Assembly (NCBI GenBank): GCA_965206445.1
Contig: CBDBJR010000002.1
Span: 1,426,001-1,490,000 of the forward strand
DNA from: CBDBJR01 sp965206445
GTDB lineage: Bacteria > Pseudomonadota > Gammaproteobacteria > Arenicellales > Poriferihabitantaceae
Direction: 5' to 3'
Length of the DNA stretch: 64,000 nt
Part shown: positions 1-9,364 of the stretch, piece by piece
Layout: the number at the start of each line of letters is the position of its first letter
How positions within the stretch are numbered: the stretch's first letter is position 1
Notes under the pieces: model-generated
Seen by the model: the letters and a program-made list of their open reading frames with translations, nothing else
What the model was told of the DNA's origin: nothing
The model's database searches: none
Translations under genes and position numbers: made by a program

Positions 1-1
1 T

Positions 2-1030
2 CTGCGGGTCACCGGCGGCGGCGCCGGGTACGTCGATACGCTGGTCGAGGTGGGCGGCAATATCAATAGCAACAAAGGCGTCAATGTGCCCGGTGTGGTG
101 CTGCCGATTGCGGTGATTACGCCCAAAGACCGGCGCGATCTCGACTACGGATTGTCGCTGGGGGTCGATTGGGTGGCGCAATCGTTTGTGCAAACCCCCG
201 ACGACGTGGCCGAGCTGCGCAGTCTGGTCGGTCAGCGGGCGCGCATCATGGTCAAACTGGAAAAGCCGTCCGCCCTCGACCACTTGGACGACATCCTCGC
301 GCTGTGCGACGGCGTCATGGTGGCGCGCGGTGACCTCGGGGTAGAATTGCCGCCGCAAAACGTCCCGGTGGCACAAAAGCGGATTATCCGCAGCTGCCGC
401 CAGGCCGGCAAACCGGTTGTCATCGCCACCCACATGCTCGACTCGATGGTGCAGGCGCCGGTGCCGACCCGGGCCGAAGCCTCCGACGTGGCGACTGCGG
501 TCTACGACGGCGCGGACGCGGTGATGCTGTCGGCCGAGTCGGCGGCCGGGGATTACCCGGAAGCGTCGGTAGCGATGATGAACAAAATTATCGAAGCGGT
601 CGAACAGGATCCATATTATATGAACATCCTCGACGCGCAGCGGCCGGCACCGGACAACACCACCGCGGACGCGATCTGCAATGCCCTGCAGCGGGTAACC
701 CACATTTTGTCGTCCGCCACCACGGTCACCTACACCGCCTCCGGCAGCACCAGCCTGCGCGCCGCCCGCGAGCGCCCGGAAGCGCCGATTTTAAGCATCA
801 CACCGGAAATCAGCACCGCGCGCTATCTGTGCATGGCGTGGGGCGTGTACTCGGTGGTGGTTGATGTGGCGAACGAAAACGCGACCATGATGCAGGTGAT
901 CGAGGCCGCCAAATCGATTGCCGCCCGCGAAAATTTTGCGCGCTCGGGCGAAGCGGTCGTGATCGCCGCCGGCATCCCGTTCGGCAGCTCGGGCACAACC
1001 AATCTGCTGCATGTTGCCTGGATCGATTGA
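2..1030 (+). CDS. pyk: Pyruvate kinase, 5' end cut off by window edge
   Basis: The C-terminal two thirds of pyruvate kinase, which transfers phosphate from phosphoenolpyruvate to ADP. The reading frame is open from base 2, so the gene starts outside the window. Visible signatures are the active-site stretch MVKLEKPSA, the metal- and substrate-binding MVARGDLGVE, and TRAEASDVATAVYDGADAVM followed by LSAESA, all in the order known for the family. The C-terminal alpha/beta domain is also present. It ends 55 bp before the defence-type helicase gene, so it marks the left boundary of the accessory island. Family assignment is secure; which isozyme it is cannot be judged. Confidence 0.95.
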   Translation: MRVTGGGAGYVDTLVEVGGNINSNKGVNVPGVVLPIAVITPKDRRDLDYGLSLGVDWVAQSFVQTPDDVAELRSLVGQRARIMVKLEKPSALDHLDDILALCDGVMVARGDLGVELPPQNVPVAQKRIIRSCRQAGKPVVIATHMLDSMVQAPVPTRAEASDVATAVYDGADAVMLSAESAAGDYPEASVAMMNKIIEAVEQDPYYMNILDAQRPAPDNTTADAICNALQRVTHILSSATTVTYTASGSTSLRAARERPEAPILSITPEISTARYLCMAWGVYSVVVDVANENATMMQVIEAAKSIAARENFARSGEAVVIAAGIPFGSSGTTNLLHVAWID

Positions 1031-1085
1031 CGCCGCCCACCCGGTGCGGCAGCCTGGTGCCACCGGTCGCCGGGTAGTTTAGGCC

Positions 1086-4000
1086 ATGCCAACCATATAC
1101 GACAACATTGCCGCCAGCCTGCTTGTCGGCCTCAAGCAGGCGCTGGCGGTGGCCAGGCGCGGTGACTTTTGTGTCGGCTATTTCAACCTGCGCGGCTGGC
1201 GCAGCATCTCAGACGATATTGCCGCGATCTCCGTCGAGCCGGGTACGCCCGCCTGTCGTTTGATTGTCGGCATGTCCGGCGATGCCACCCGGACGATTCG
1301 CGATCACTACAACCAGGCGCAGACAGAGACAACCCAGGCTGTCGTCGTCGAGCGCAAAAGAAGTTTTGCCGCATCGTTAATGCGGCAACTGACCTACGGC
1401 ATTCCGACCAATCAGGATCAAGAAGGGCTTGTCAAGCTGGCACAACAACTTCGCACCGAACGCCTCAAGGTCAGATTTTTTGGTCGCCACCCCCTACACG
1501 CAAAACTCTATCTGGCCCACCGGGACGACAAAATCAACCCCGTCATCGGCTATGTCGGCAGCAGCAATCTCACGCTGTCGGGGCTGGAAAAACAAGGGGA
1601 GCTCAACGTCGACGTGCTCGACCGGGACGCCGCCGAAAAACTCGCAGGCTGGTTTGAAGATCGATGGAACGACAAATGGTGCCTTGATATTTCAGCAGAA
1701 CTGGTAGACATCATCGAAAACGGCTGGCCCGGCGGCCCGATCGAGCCCTATGAAATCTATATCAAGGCCGCGTATGAGCTTTCCAAAGAAGCGATTGAAG
1801 GCGCGCGAGAATTCAAGGTGCCGGCGATTTTCGACCACGTTATGCTGGAGTTTCAAAAGCAGGCGGTATCCCTGGCCGCCGAACGCCTGAGCCGTCACAG
1901 CGGCGTCATCGTCGGCGACGTGGTGGGGCTTGGCAAGACGCTGGTGGCGAGCGCCGTCGCAAAAACGTTTCAGGAAGACCGCGGCGACAATGTTCTGGTG
2001 ATATGCCCGCCGAAGCTGGAAGGAATGTGGAAAGACTACCTGCATAAATACCGCATTGCCGGCGAGACGCTGTCGCTCGGCAAGGCTGCCGATTTGCGCG
2101 AGATGAGACGATACCGTCTGGTGGTGATTGACGAAAGCCATAACCTGCGCAACCGCGACACCGGACGCTATGCACAGATTCACGATTACCTGCGCGCAAA
2201 CGAATCCCGCGTCATCCTGTTGACCGCCACGCCGTATAACAAACATTTCACCGACATCGGCAACCAGTTGCGCCTGTTTGTCGAAGCCGACTCCGACCTG
2301 GGCATCAGGCCGGAGGATTACATCGCCTCGTGCGGCGGCGCCGACCATTTCCGGCGCCATCACCCCAATGCCCTCGCCACCTCACTGGCAGCCTTTGAGC
2401 ACAGTGAATCGATCGATGACTGGCGTGAACTGATGCGCATGTTCATGGTGCGCAGAACCCGCAGCCACATAAAAAGCAACTACGCGGAGTATGACGAACA
2501 GCGGCGGCAACATTACCTGTCTTTTGCCGATAACACACGGTTTTATTTTCCCCACCGAACGCCGAAATGCGCCAGGTTCAGTTTGAATAAGGACGATCGC
2601 CACGACCAGTATGCACTGCTGTATTCCCCGGACGTCGTCCGGATCATCAGTGGGCTGACGTTGCCCCGTTACGGCATCGGGGAATATTTGCTACCCCCAT
2701 ATCAGCAAGACCCTCTCCCCGGTGCGCTCAGTGCCGACGAGCAGCGAATCATCAAAAACCTGAGCCGTGCGGGAGCCCGGCTGATCGGTTTTGCCAGATC
2801 CAGTATGTTCAAGCGGCTGGAAAGCTCCGGCCATGCCTTTTTGCTTTCCATCAAAAGACACATCGTGCGCAACGCGGTTTATCTGAGCGCGTTAGAAAAC
2901 CGCGCGGCGTTTCCGATTGGTAACATATTCGGTTCTCTGGACGACGAGATCGTGGAAGAGGGCCAGGAAGAGGCCCAGGAAGAGGTATCCATCACGGAGT
3001 GGCGGGAAAAAGACGAGCTAGAACATTTTCTGGAAGTCGGAAGGAATGTGTACAAAAAGCTGTCCACCGATTTCAAGACAAAGTTTCAATGGGTAAAAAC
3101 CGATTTGTTCGAGCCGTCCCTGCGGGATAACTTATTAGCGGATTGCCACGCCTTGTTGCAAGTCCTGAAGATGGTGTCGGACTGGGATGCCGACACCGAC
3201 CGCAAACTGGAGACGCTGGCCCGGCTGTGCCAGGAGACGCACGGGAAAGAAAAACTGCTGATTTTTACCCAGTTCAAAGATACCGCCGACTACCTCTACC
3301 GGGAATTGACAAAACGCGGCGTCAACCGCCTTGCCGAAGTATTCGGCGGCATAGACAACATATCCGACTATGTGAAACGGTTCAGCCCAATCTCCAATGG
3401 CGAGCAGGCGGGCAGGACAGACGAGCTGCGCGTGCTGATAACCACCGACACACTCAGCGAGGGCCAGAATCTTCAGGACGCCCGCATCGTTGTCAATTTC
3501 GATCTGCCCTGGGCGATCATCCGCCTGGTACAGCGCGCCGGCCGGGTGGACCGGATCGGCCAGCAGGCACGGGAAATTCTTTGTTATTGCTTTTTGCCGG
3601 AAGACGGCATTGAAAACATCATCGACCTGCGCAGACGCTTACAGAACCGCATCCACGAGAATGCAGAACTGGTCGGCTCCGACGAGAAATTTTTTGAAGG
3701 CGATACCATCAACCTGCAACAGGTATACGAAGAAACCATCGCGATTGAAGAACAGGACGATGAAACCGATTTGATTTCCCGCGCGTACGATATCTGGCGC
3801 CAGGCGATCAAAGACAACCCGTCCCTGAAAAAAAGAATAGAGGATTTGCCCAACGTAGTGTATTCCGCAAAGCAATCGGACACGACCGGCGCAATTGCCT
3901 ACATCAAAACCAACAACAACCAACACATCCTTGCGCAGATGAATGAGGCCGGCGAGGTGATCTCACAGTCGCAGTCGAAAATCCTGAGACTGCTTGCCTG

Positions 4001-4421
4001 TGAGCCGCAAGAGCCGCCCGCGCCACCGGCAAAAAATCACCATGAGTTAGTGCATGCCGCCGTGCGCCATGTCAAAGCGGGGCAAACCGACGTCGGCGGG
4101 CAACTGGGCGGAACGAAGAGTATCAGGCACCGTGTTTACAGCAGGCTGAAGCGCTACCTTGCGCGGCAGGAAGGGACGATTTTTTACTCCGAAAATTGGA
4201 AGCGGGCGGTGGAGCAGATCTACCGCTATCCGCTCAAAGAAACCGCCCGCGACCGGCTGGCACGCCAGTTGCGCACGCATATTACCGATGATGCGTTGGC
4301 GGTGATGGTGGAAAACCTGTATGCCGTCGGCGACCTTTGCGCCATACCCAAAGCGGACGAACCGGTCGAGCCGCACATCATCTGCTCGCTGGGGCTCGTC
4401 AAAAATCATGAACAAGGGTAA
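1086..4421 (+). CDS. PLD-nuclease-like / SNF2-type helicase fusion (defence)
   Basis: A 1,111-aa protein. The N-terminal part resembles a phospholipase-D superfamily nuclease: LHAKLY (HxK) near residue 137 and GSSNLT near residue 158. A superfamily-2 helicase follows: Walker A GLGKT near 280, DESH box near 347, motif III LLTATP, and a C-terminal helicase half with LIFTQF, DTLSEGQNLQ and the arginine-finger motif QRAGRVDRIGQ near 815. Only one clear HxK motif is seen, so the PLD part may dimerise or bind DNA rather than cut. It is the first gene of a four-gene operon with an ATPase and an adenine methylase, the set described as helicase-methylase-ATPase defence and distantly like DISARM DrmC/DrmD. 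Biochemical role is inferred. Confidence 0.88.
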   Translation: MPTIYDNIAASLLVGLKQALAVARRGDFCVGYFNLRGWRSISDDIAAISVEPGTPACRLIVGMSGDATRTIRDHYNQAQTETTQAVVVERKRSFAASLMRQLTYGIPTNQDQEGLVKLAQQLRTERLKVRFFGRHPLHAKLYLAHRDDKINPVIGYVGSSNLTLSGLEKQGELNVDVLDRDAAEKLAGWFEDRWNDKWCLDISAELVDIIENGWPGGPIEPYEIYIKAAYELSKEAIEGAREFKVPAIFDHVMLEFQKQAVSLAAERLSRHSGVIVGDVVGLGKTLVASAVAKTFQEDRGDNVLVICPPKLEGMWKDYLHKYRIAGETLSLGKAADLREMRRYRLVVIDESHNLRNRDTGRYAQIHDYLRANESRVILLTATPYNKHFTDIGNQLRLFVEADSDLGIRPEDYIASCGGADHFRRHHPNALATSLAAFEHSESIDDWRELMRMFMVRRTRSHIKSNYAEYDEQRRQHYLSFADNTRFYFPHRTPKCARFSLNKDDRHDQYALLYSPDVVRIISGLTLPRYGIGEYLLPPYQQDPLPGALSADEQRIIKNLSRAGARLIGFARSSMFKRLESSGHAFLLSIKRHIVRNAVYLSALENRAAFPIGNIFGSLDDEIVEEGQEEAQEEVSITEWREKDELEHFLEVGRNVYKKLSTDFKTKFQWVKTDLFEPSLRDNLLADCHALLQVLKMVSDWDADTDRKLETLARLCQETHGKEKLLIFTQFKDTADYLYRELTKRGVNRLAEVFGGIDNISDYVKRFSPISNGEQAGRTDELRVLITTDTLSEGQNLQDARIVVNFDLPWAIIRLVQRAGRVDRIGQQAREILCYCFLPEDGIENIIDLRRRLQNRIHENAELVGSDEKFFEGDTINLQQVYEETIAIEEQDDETDLISRAYDIWRQAIKDNPSLKKRIEDLPNVVYSAKQSDTTGAIAYIKTNNNQHILAQMNEAGEVISQSQSKILRLLACEPQEPPAPPAKNHHELVHAAVRHVKAGQTDVGGQLGGTKSIRHRVYSRLKRYLARQEGTIFYSENWKRAVEQIYRYPLKETARDRLARQLRTHITDDALAVMVENLYAVGDLCAIPKADEPVEPHIICSLGLVKNHEQG

Positions 4422-4430
4422 TATCGCAAC

Positions 4431-5993
4431 ATGATACTGGACCAAAGATTCCAAAAACTGTGGCCGCAACTCCAGGGGAGAAAGCCCCACATGCCGCATT
4501 TCCTCGCGGAAATTCGGCTTGACGGGATCCGTGGCATTAAAAACCTGAAAATACCCCTGGATTATCCGGTCAGTGTGATTGCCGGAGGTAATGCCAGCGG
4601 CAAATCGACAGTGTTGTTTGCTGCCGCCTGTGCTTACAAAGTGCCCGGAACCGGTCCGAAAGATTACGTACCCTCCACGCTTTTCCCCGATTATTTACCC
4701 AGAAAAGGCGCCCGCAAAGACGATCGCCCGCAGATTACCATTGACTATGAATATTCAACTCCGGAAGGCAGGACTGCTATGCGGTGGCTGCGGCGCAAAG
4801 GGTGGAGTCGCAGTTTTTTTGGCCGCAAGAATGCCCAGCAGCCACAACGGGTTATCTATCTTAGAACACTAACCAACCTTAGCCACCCATCCGAGGTGCG
4901 CAGCGTGCTTCGAATGTCCCACCTGAAGGCGTCTCCAAAGGAAAAATTACTGACCGCCGCGCAGATAGATTTTGCCCAGCGTCTCTTGCCGTTCCAGTAC
5001 AACGAAGTTGCCGAACTTTCCGGGGCGAGAGGAAAAAACCTGTTGTTTGCGGCGCATAAGAACGGCGCGTCCTATTCCGAGTTGCACATGGCGGCGGGGG
5101 AGCGCGCCATTCTCCGGCTTGCGCAGGAAATCGCGCAGCTGGAAAATGCGCTGGTGCTGATTGACGAAGTGGAGGCCGGCTTGCACCCCTGGGTTCAGCA
5201 GCTCCTGATGCTGCACCTGCAACAACTTTCGCTACGCAACGATCTCCAGGTAATCGTCACCTCCCATAGCCCGGTGGTGCTGAATTCGGTGCCGACCAAC
5301 GCGCGCGTTTTCCTTGAACGCGACCAGCAGGGCGAAGTGAAAGTCTGCCTTCCATACCGGGATATTATTCAAGATGCGCTGTATGGCCGCTCTAATGATG
5401 TGCTCAACCTGCTGTGCGAAGATGAATCTGCCGAAGCCATTCTCAATGGCATCTTTGATGTATTGAGACCCGAACTAAAAATCCGCAGTGGGGCAATTCG
5501 CATCGGGCGTGACACCGGTGCCCAGGAATTCCCCGGACATGCCGCAGCTTTCAAGAAATTTGGATTGTTGGATAACTTTGTATTTGTTCTGGACGGGGAC
5601 CAACAGGGTGCTGCCAGCGAAGAGAAAATTCGTGCAGCGGCGGGCAACCGGCAAGTACCGATTTTGTTTCTTCCGGGCAGCCATGCACCGGAACAATGGA
5701 TATGGGATTGCTTGAAGGAAAAGCCGGATAGCTGGGCCGGGCTCCTGGGGATGGACGGCAACCAACTCATTCAGGAAATAAACCGGCTGGATTCGGTCTA
5801 CGACGCAACCTCGAGCGCGCTGAGCGAAATTGCCAAAACCAAAATGAGCAATTTGGCGCAACTGGTGAATACCGATGTGCCAAATCTTTGCCGCATTGTT
5901 GCCAAAAAAGCATCCGAGGACAAAACCAGTGATATTCAGCCGCTGGTAGCGCAGTTGAAAGATCGCGTGCTGGATTGGCGTGTGGGCGGATAA
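4431..5993 (+). CDS. ABC-type ATPase with C-terminal TOPRIM (OLD-like)
   Basis: A 520-aa ATPase with Walker A GGNASGKST near residue 52, an ABC signature-like stretch (HMAAGERAIL) and Walker B LVLIDEVEAGLHP near 244, followed by TSHSPVVL. The C-terminal third shows TOPRIM hallmarks: LCEDESAEAIL near 329 and FVLDGDQQG near 387. This is the layout of OLD-family nucleases such as Gabija GajA, which nick DNA with a metal-dependent TOPRIM centre. It starts 9 bp after the helicase gene. An internal ATG at 4491 has a better ribosome site (GGGGAG) and begins at the conserved domain, so the real protein may be about 20 residues shorter. Nuclease activity is inferred from the motifs. Confidence 0.85.
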   Translation: MILDQRFQKLWPQLQGRKPHMPHFLAEIRLDGIRGIKNLKIPLDYPVSVIAGGNASGKSTVLFAAACAYKVPGTGPKDYVPSTLFPDYLPRKGARKDDRPQITIDYEYSTPEGRTAMRWLRRKGWSRSFFGRKNAQQPQRVIYLRTLTNLSHPSEVRSVLRMSHLKASPKEKLLTAAQIDFAQRLLPFQYNEVAELSGARGKNLLFAAHKNGASYSELHMAAGERAILRLAQEIAQLENALVLIDEVEAGLHPWVQQLLMLHLQQLSLRNDLQVIVTSHSPVVLNSVPTNARVFLERDQQGEVKVCLPYRDIIQDALYGRSNDVLNLLCEDESAEAILNGIFDVLRPELKIRSGAIRIGRDTGAQEFPGHAAAFKKFGLLDNFVFVLDGDQQGAASEEKIRAAAGNRQVPILFLPGSHAPEQWIWDCLKEKPDSWAGLLGMDGNQLIQEINRLDSVYDATSSALSEIAKTKMSNLAQLVNTDVPNLCRIVAKKASEDKTSDIQPLVAQLKDRVLDWRVGG

Positions 5994-6022
5994 TGCTTCA
6001 TTCCCGACTATGTAACTGAAGA

Positions 6023-9000
6023 ATGAGTACGTTTCTATCAAAGCAAAAACTTGCCGATTTCATCCGCAGCCGCCGTTTTTCCGATTTATTCATCGAACTC
6101 GGCTGGGATACCGGGAATCTGCCAAAACAGCCACTGGTTCTGAAATTCAAGGACGATCAGAGCCTTCACATAAACCGAATCACTGAAAAACGTGGCTTTG
6201 TCGTCTGCGTTTATGATGCAGGCAAAAATTACCCCGATACAAAAGTGCAAAGGCGGTATCTGGTCAACCAACTTGCGCGCCATCATTACGAACATCTGTT
6301 GATTATCTGCGGCGAGGGGCGGCAATGCTGGACTGTGGCCATCCGCCCGCAGAACCGCCCGCTGCGCACCGTTGAAGTGGAATGGTGGGAAAATCAGGAC
6401 ATTCAGCCGCTGAAAGAAAAACTGGATGGGCTGTTGTTTGATATTCGTGAAGAGGATAGCCTCGCGATTACCGATGTAGTGGACAAGGTTCGCAGCGCGT
6501 TCATGGTCGGCGCCGAAAAAGTTACGAGGAAATTTTACGGTGAATTTCAAAAGGAATTGCAGGAGTTTTCCAATCTTATACAGGGTCTGAAAAACGTTGT
6601 TTCAGAAGAATGGTATGCCGCTCTGATGCTCAACCGCTTGATGTTTATCTACTTCATTCAAAGAAAAGGGTTTCTTGACGGCGACAGAAATTATCTTGAA
6701 AACCGCCTGAACAGGACTCAGGAACAGTTTGGCAGGGATGAATTTGATCGGCGTTTTTATCGTCATTTTCTCCGCAAGCTGTTTTCGGAGGGGCTTGGAA
6801 CGCCGGAAGAGAAGCGTGCCCCCGAGCTGCGGAATTTACTTGGAAAAGTACCTTATTTGAACGGCGGTCTTTTTGATGTTCACGAGATAGAACAGGAAAA
6901 CAAGGACATTGAAATTCCCGATCGAGCTTTTGAAAATCTGTTTGCCTTCTTCGGCAGATACAATTGGAATCTGGACACGCGCGCTACCGCCACAGGCAAA
7001 GACATAAACCCCGATGTGATTGGCTACATCTTTGAAAAATACATAAACGATCGTGCGAAGATGGGCGCCTATTACACTCAGGAAGACATCACCGGATACA
7101 TATCCCGCAACACAATTATTCCGTTCCTGCTGAATCGTGCCAGGGAGAAATGCAAAAACGCCTTTGACCGACAAAACGGCATCTGGCGGTTTTTACGCGA
7201 AAATCCCGACAGTTACATTTACGATGCAGTCGGCAAGGGTTGTGATATTCCCGATGAGGAAATACCGGAAAACGTTCGGCGCGGCATGGATACCCAGGTG
7301 CTCGACCTGCTTGAGCGGCGCAAACACTGGAATACCAAAACCGAAGAATGTTTTGCCCTGCCCACTGAAATCTGGCGGGAAACGATGGCACGTCGCAAGC
7401 GTTACTTTGAACTGAAAGCAAAAATAGAAAACGGCGCAATCCATGAGATTGACGATCTGATTACCCATAACCTCGACCTCGAGCGTTTTATCTCGGACGC
7501 GCTGCGTCATTATGAAGGCTCCGATTTTATTGCCGCCTTTTATGAAGCTATTGCCGGTAGAAAAGCTTTGCAATCCAATCAGACAGAAACTCGCGGGATA
7601 ACTGTTTTAGACCCCGCTTGCGGTTCCGGCGCGTTTTTGTTTGCGGCGCTGAATGCGCTCGAACCGCTGTATGAGCAGTGCATTAATCGCATGGAAGATT
7701 TTATCGAGGAGGATGATCGCCTGCGCGAGCAGGGCAAGCGTAGCGGTACGAAAAAATATCCGCAGTTTCGGGCAGTTTTGGCGGAAATAGCGGAACACCC
7801 CAACCGAAAATACTGGATATACAAAACGATAATTCTCAACAATCTGTACGGCGTGGATCTGATGCAGGAAGCCACGGAAATTGCCAAACTGCGCCTGTTT
7901 CTGAAACTGGCGGCGGAGGCGGAATACGATCCGAGCAGGGATAATCTCGGTCTGGAACCACTGCCGGATATCGACTTCAATATCCGCTCCGGCAATTCAT
8001 TGGTTGGGTTTGCCAGTATGCAGCAGTTCGAGCGCGCGCTGGCACCGGAGCAGGGACAGCAGTCGTTGTACTTACATGAGGAATTGACCAAAGAAATCCG
8101 TAGAAAAGCAGTTGAAATTGAAAAAGCAAATGCCAGGTTTAGAAGTGCACAGAATGAAAGTGGTGATGAATATCAAAATGCGAAACAGAAATTAAAACAA
8201 CGACTTGATACGCTAAATGACCGAATGAGCCGATATCTTGTTTTGGAATACGGCATTAACACCAAAAAGAAAGGGAATTATGAGCGGTGGCTGAAATCTC
8301 ATCAGCCATTTCATTGGCTGGTGGAGTTTTATGGGATTGTCGAGGAAAACGGTGGTTTCGATGTGGTGATTGGTAATCCTCCGTATGTGGAATATGAGGA
8401 AGTAGATTACACAATAAAAGATTACAAAACACATAAGTGTGGAAATCTTTATGCATATATGTTAGAGCGTACAATGAAAATACAAAATTATAAATCACAC
8501 TTCGGTATGATAGTTCCCATATCAGTTAATAGCACAGATGGATATCAATCTTTACAAAACCTGTTGTTACAGAAATCATCATTGTACACTGCATCATTTA
8601 GTCATCTTGTTGGTAAGCTATTTGATATATCAAACCCCAGGTTATGTATAGTTCTTTATCGTAATAAAGAAAACGCGCATACAAATGGAATATATACAAC
8701 TTGCTATAATAAACTTGGTAGCGGCAAATATAGAAACACTATATTTCAAAGAATTGAGTACGTAGATGTTTCCGAAATCAGGAAAAATTTTCTTTACAAG
8801 TTTGGCACATGCATAGAAAAGAGTATTTTCAAGAAAATTTTTAAGAAAGATTTATTGCTAATGGATAGAACGGGTAAGGAAATATATTTTATTAGAAAAT
8901 TTGGATGGTATGTTTCTATTACAGATTTTATTCCAGAAGTGCGCGATAGACAAGGAAACAAGCGACTTCCGGGAGAATTGAAAGCGATTTATTTTGCAAA

Positions 9001-9364
9001 TAAGAGCGAAGCATGTAAGGCATTTGTTGCCTTGAATTCAAATTTATTTTATTGGCTTGTTACCTTAACTAGTGATTGTAGACATTTGAATAAAAGGGAA
9101 ATAAATAACTTTCCTATTTCAGTGAAAGATACGAAACTGGATGATTTATTATCTATGGGCAATCATCTCTCAGAAAGTCTTAATTTGACTTCTGAGATGA
9201 GAACATATGGAAAATTGAAAATTCAGTATCTTTTTCACAGAAAAATAAAACATTTAATTGATAAAATAGATTTTATTCTCGCTGGCTACTATGGCTTAAC
9301 AGAAGAAGAATTGGATTACATCATTAACTATGACATCAAATACCGAATGGAACTGGCGAAATGA
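6023..9364 (+). CDS. Eco57I-like adenine-specific DNA methyltransferase (type IIG-like)
   Basis: A 1,113-aa protein with the N6-adenine methyltransferase signatures VLDPACGSGAF (motif I, near residue 528) and GNPPY (motif IV, near 783). The long N-terminal region and helical connector match large Eco57I/PglX-type proteins; I could not identify a convincing nuclease motif. From about base 8390, immediately after NPPY, the sequence becomes strikingly AT-rich to the end of the gene. That half should hold the target-recognition domain, which suggests exchange of the specificity region. The gene lies 29 bp after the OLD-like ATPase and overlaps the next gene by 4 bp (ATGA). The methylase presumably marks self DNA for the helicase/nuclease partners. 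Confidence 0.88.
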   Translation: MSTFLSKQKLADFIRSRRFSDLFIELGWDTGNLPKQPLVLKFKDDQSLHINRITEKRGFVVCVYDAGKNYPDTKVQRRYLVNQLARHHYEHLLIICGEGRQCWTVAIRPQNRPLRTVEVEWWENQDIQPLKEKLDGLLFDIREEDSLAITDVVDKVRSAFMVGAEKVTRKFYGEFQKELQEFSNLIQGLKNVVSEEWYAALMLNRLMFIYFIQRKGFLDGDRNYLENRLNRTQEQFGRDEFDRRFYRHFLRKLFSEGLGTPEEKRAPELRNLLGKVPYLNGGLFDVHEIEQENKDIEIPDRAFENLFAFFGRYNWNLDTRATATGKDINPDVIGYIFEKYINDRAKMGAYYTQEDITGYISRNTIIPFLLNRAREKCKNAFDRQNGIWRFLRENPDSYIYDAVGKGCDIPDEEIPENVRRGMDTQVLDLLERRKHWNTKTEECFALPTEIWRETMARRKRYFELKAKIENGAIHEIDDLITHNLDLERFISDALRHYEGSDFIAAFYEAIAGRKALQSNQTETRGITVLDPACGSGAFLFAALNALEPLYEQCINRMEDFIEEDDRLREQGKRSGTKKYPQFRAVLAEIAEHPNRKYWIYKTIILNNLYGVDLMQEATEIAKLRLFLKLAAEAEYDPSRDNLGLEPLPDIDFNIRSGNSLVGFASMQQFERALAPEQGQQSLYLHEELTKEIRRKAVEIEKANARFRSAQNESGDEYQNAKQKLKQRLDTLNDRMSRYLVLEYGINTKKKGNYERWLKSHQPFHWLVEFYGIVEENGGFDVVIGNPPYVEYEEVDYTIKDYKTHKCGNLYAYMLERTMKIQNYKSHFGMIVPISVNSTDGYQSLQNLLLQKSSLYTASFSHLVGKLFDISNPRLCIVLYRNKENAHTNGIYTTCYNKLGSGKYRNTIFQRIEYVDVSEIRKNFLYKFGTCIEKSIFKKIFKKDLLLMDRTGKEIYFIRKFGWYVSITDFIPEVRDRQGNKRLPGELKAIYFANKSEACKAFVALNSNLFYWLVTLTSDCRHLNKREINNFPISVKDTKLDDLLSMGNHLSESLNLTSEMRTYGKLKIQYLFHRKIKHLIDKIDFILAGYYGLTEEELDYIINYDIKYRMELAK

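Noticed and set aside
1086..9364. Complete DISARM or BREX system
   Set aside because: DrmA, DrmB (DUF1998), PglZ and BrxC-type genes are absent; only the helicase, PLD and methylase themes are shared.
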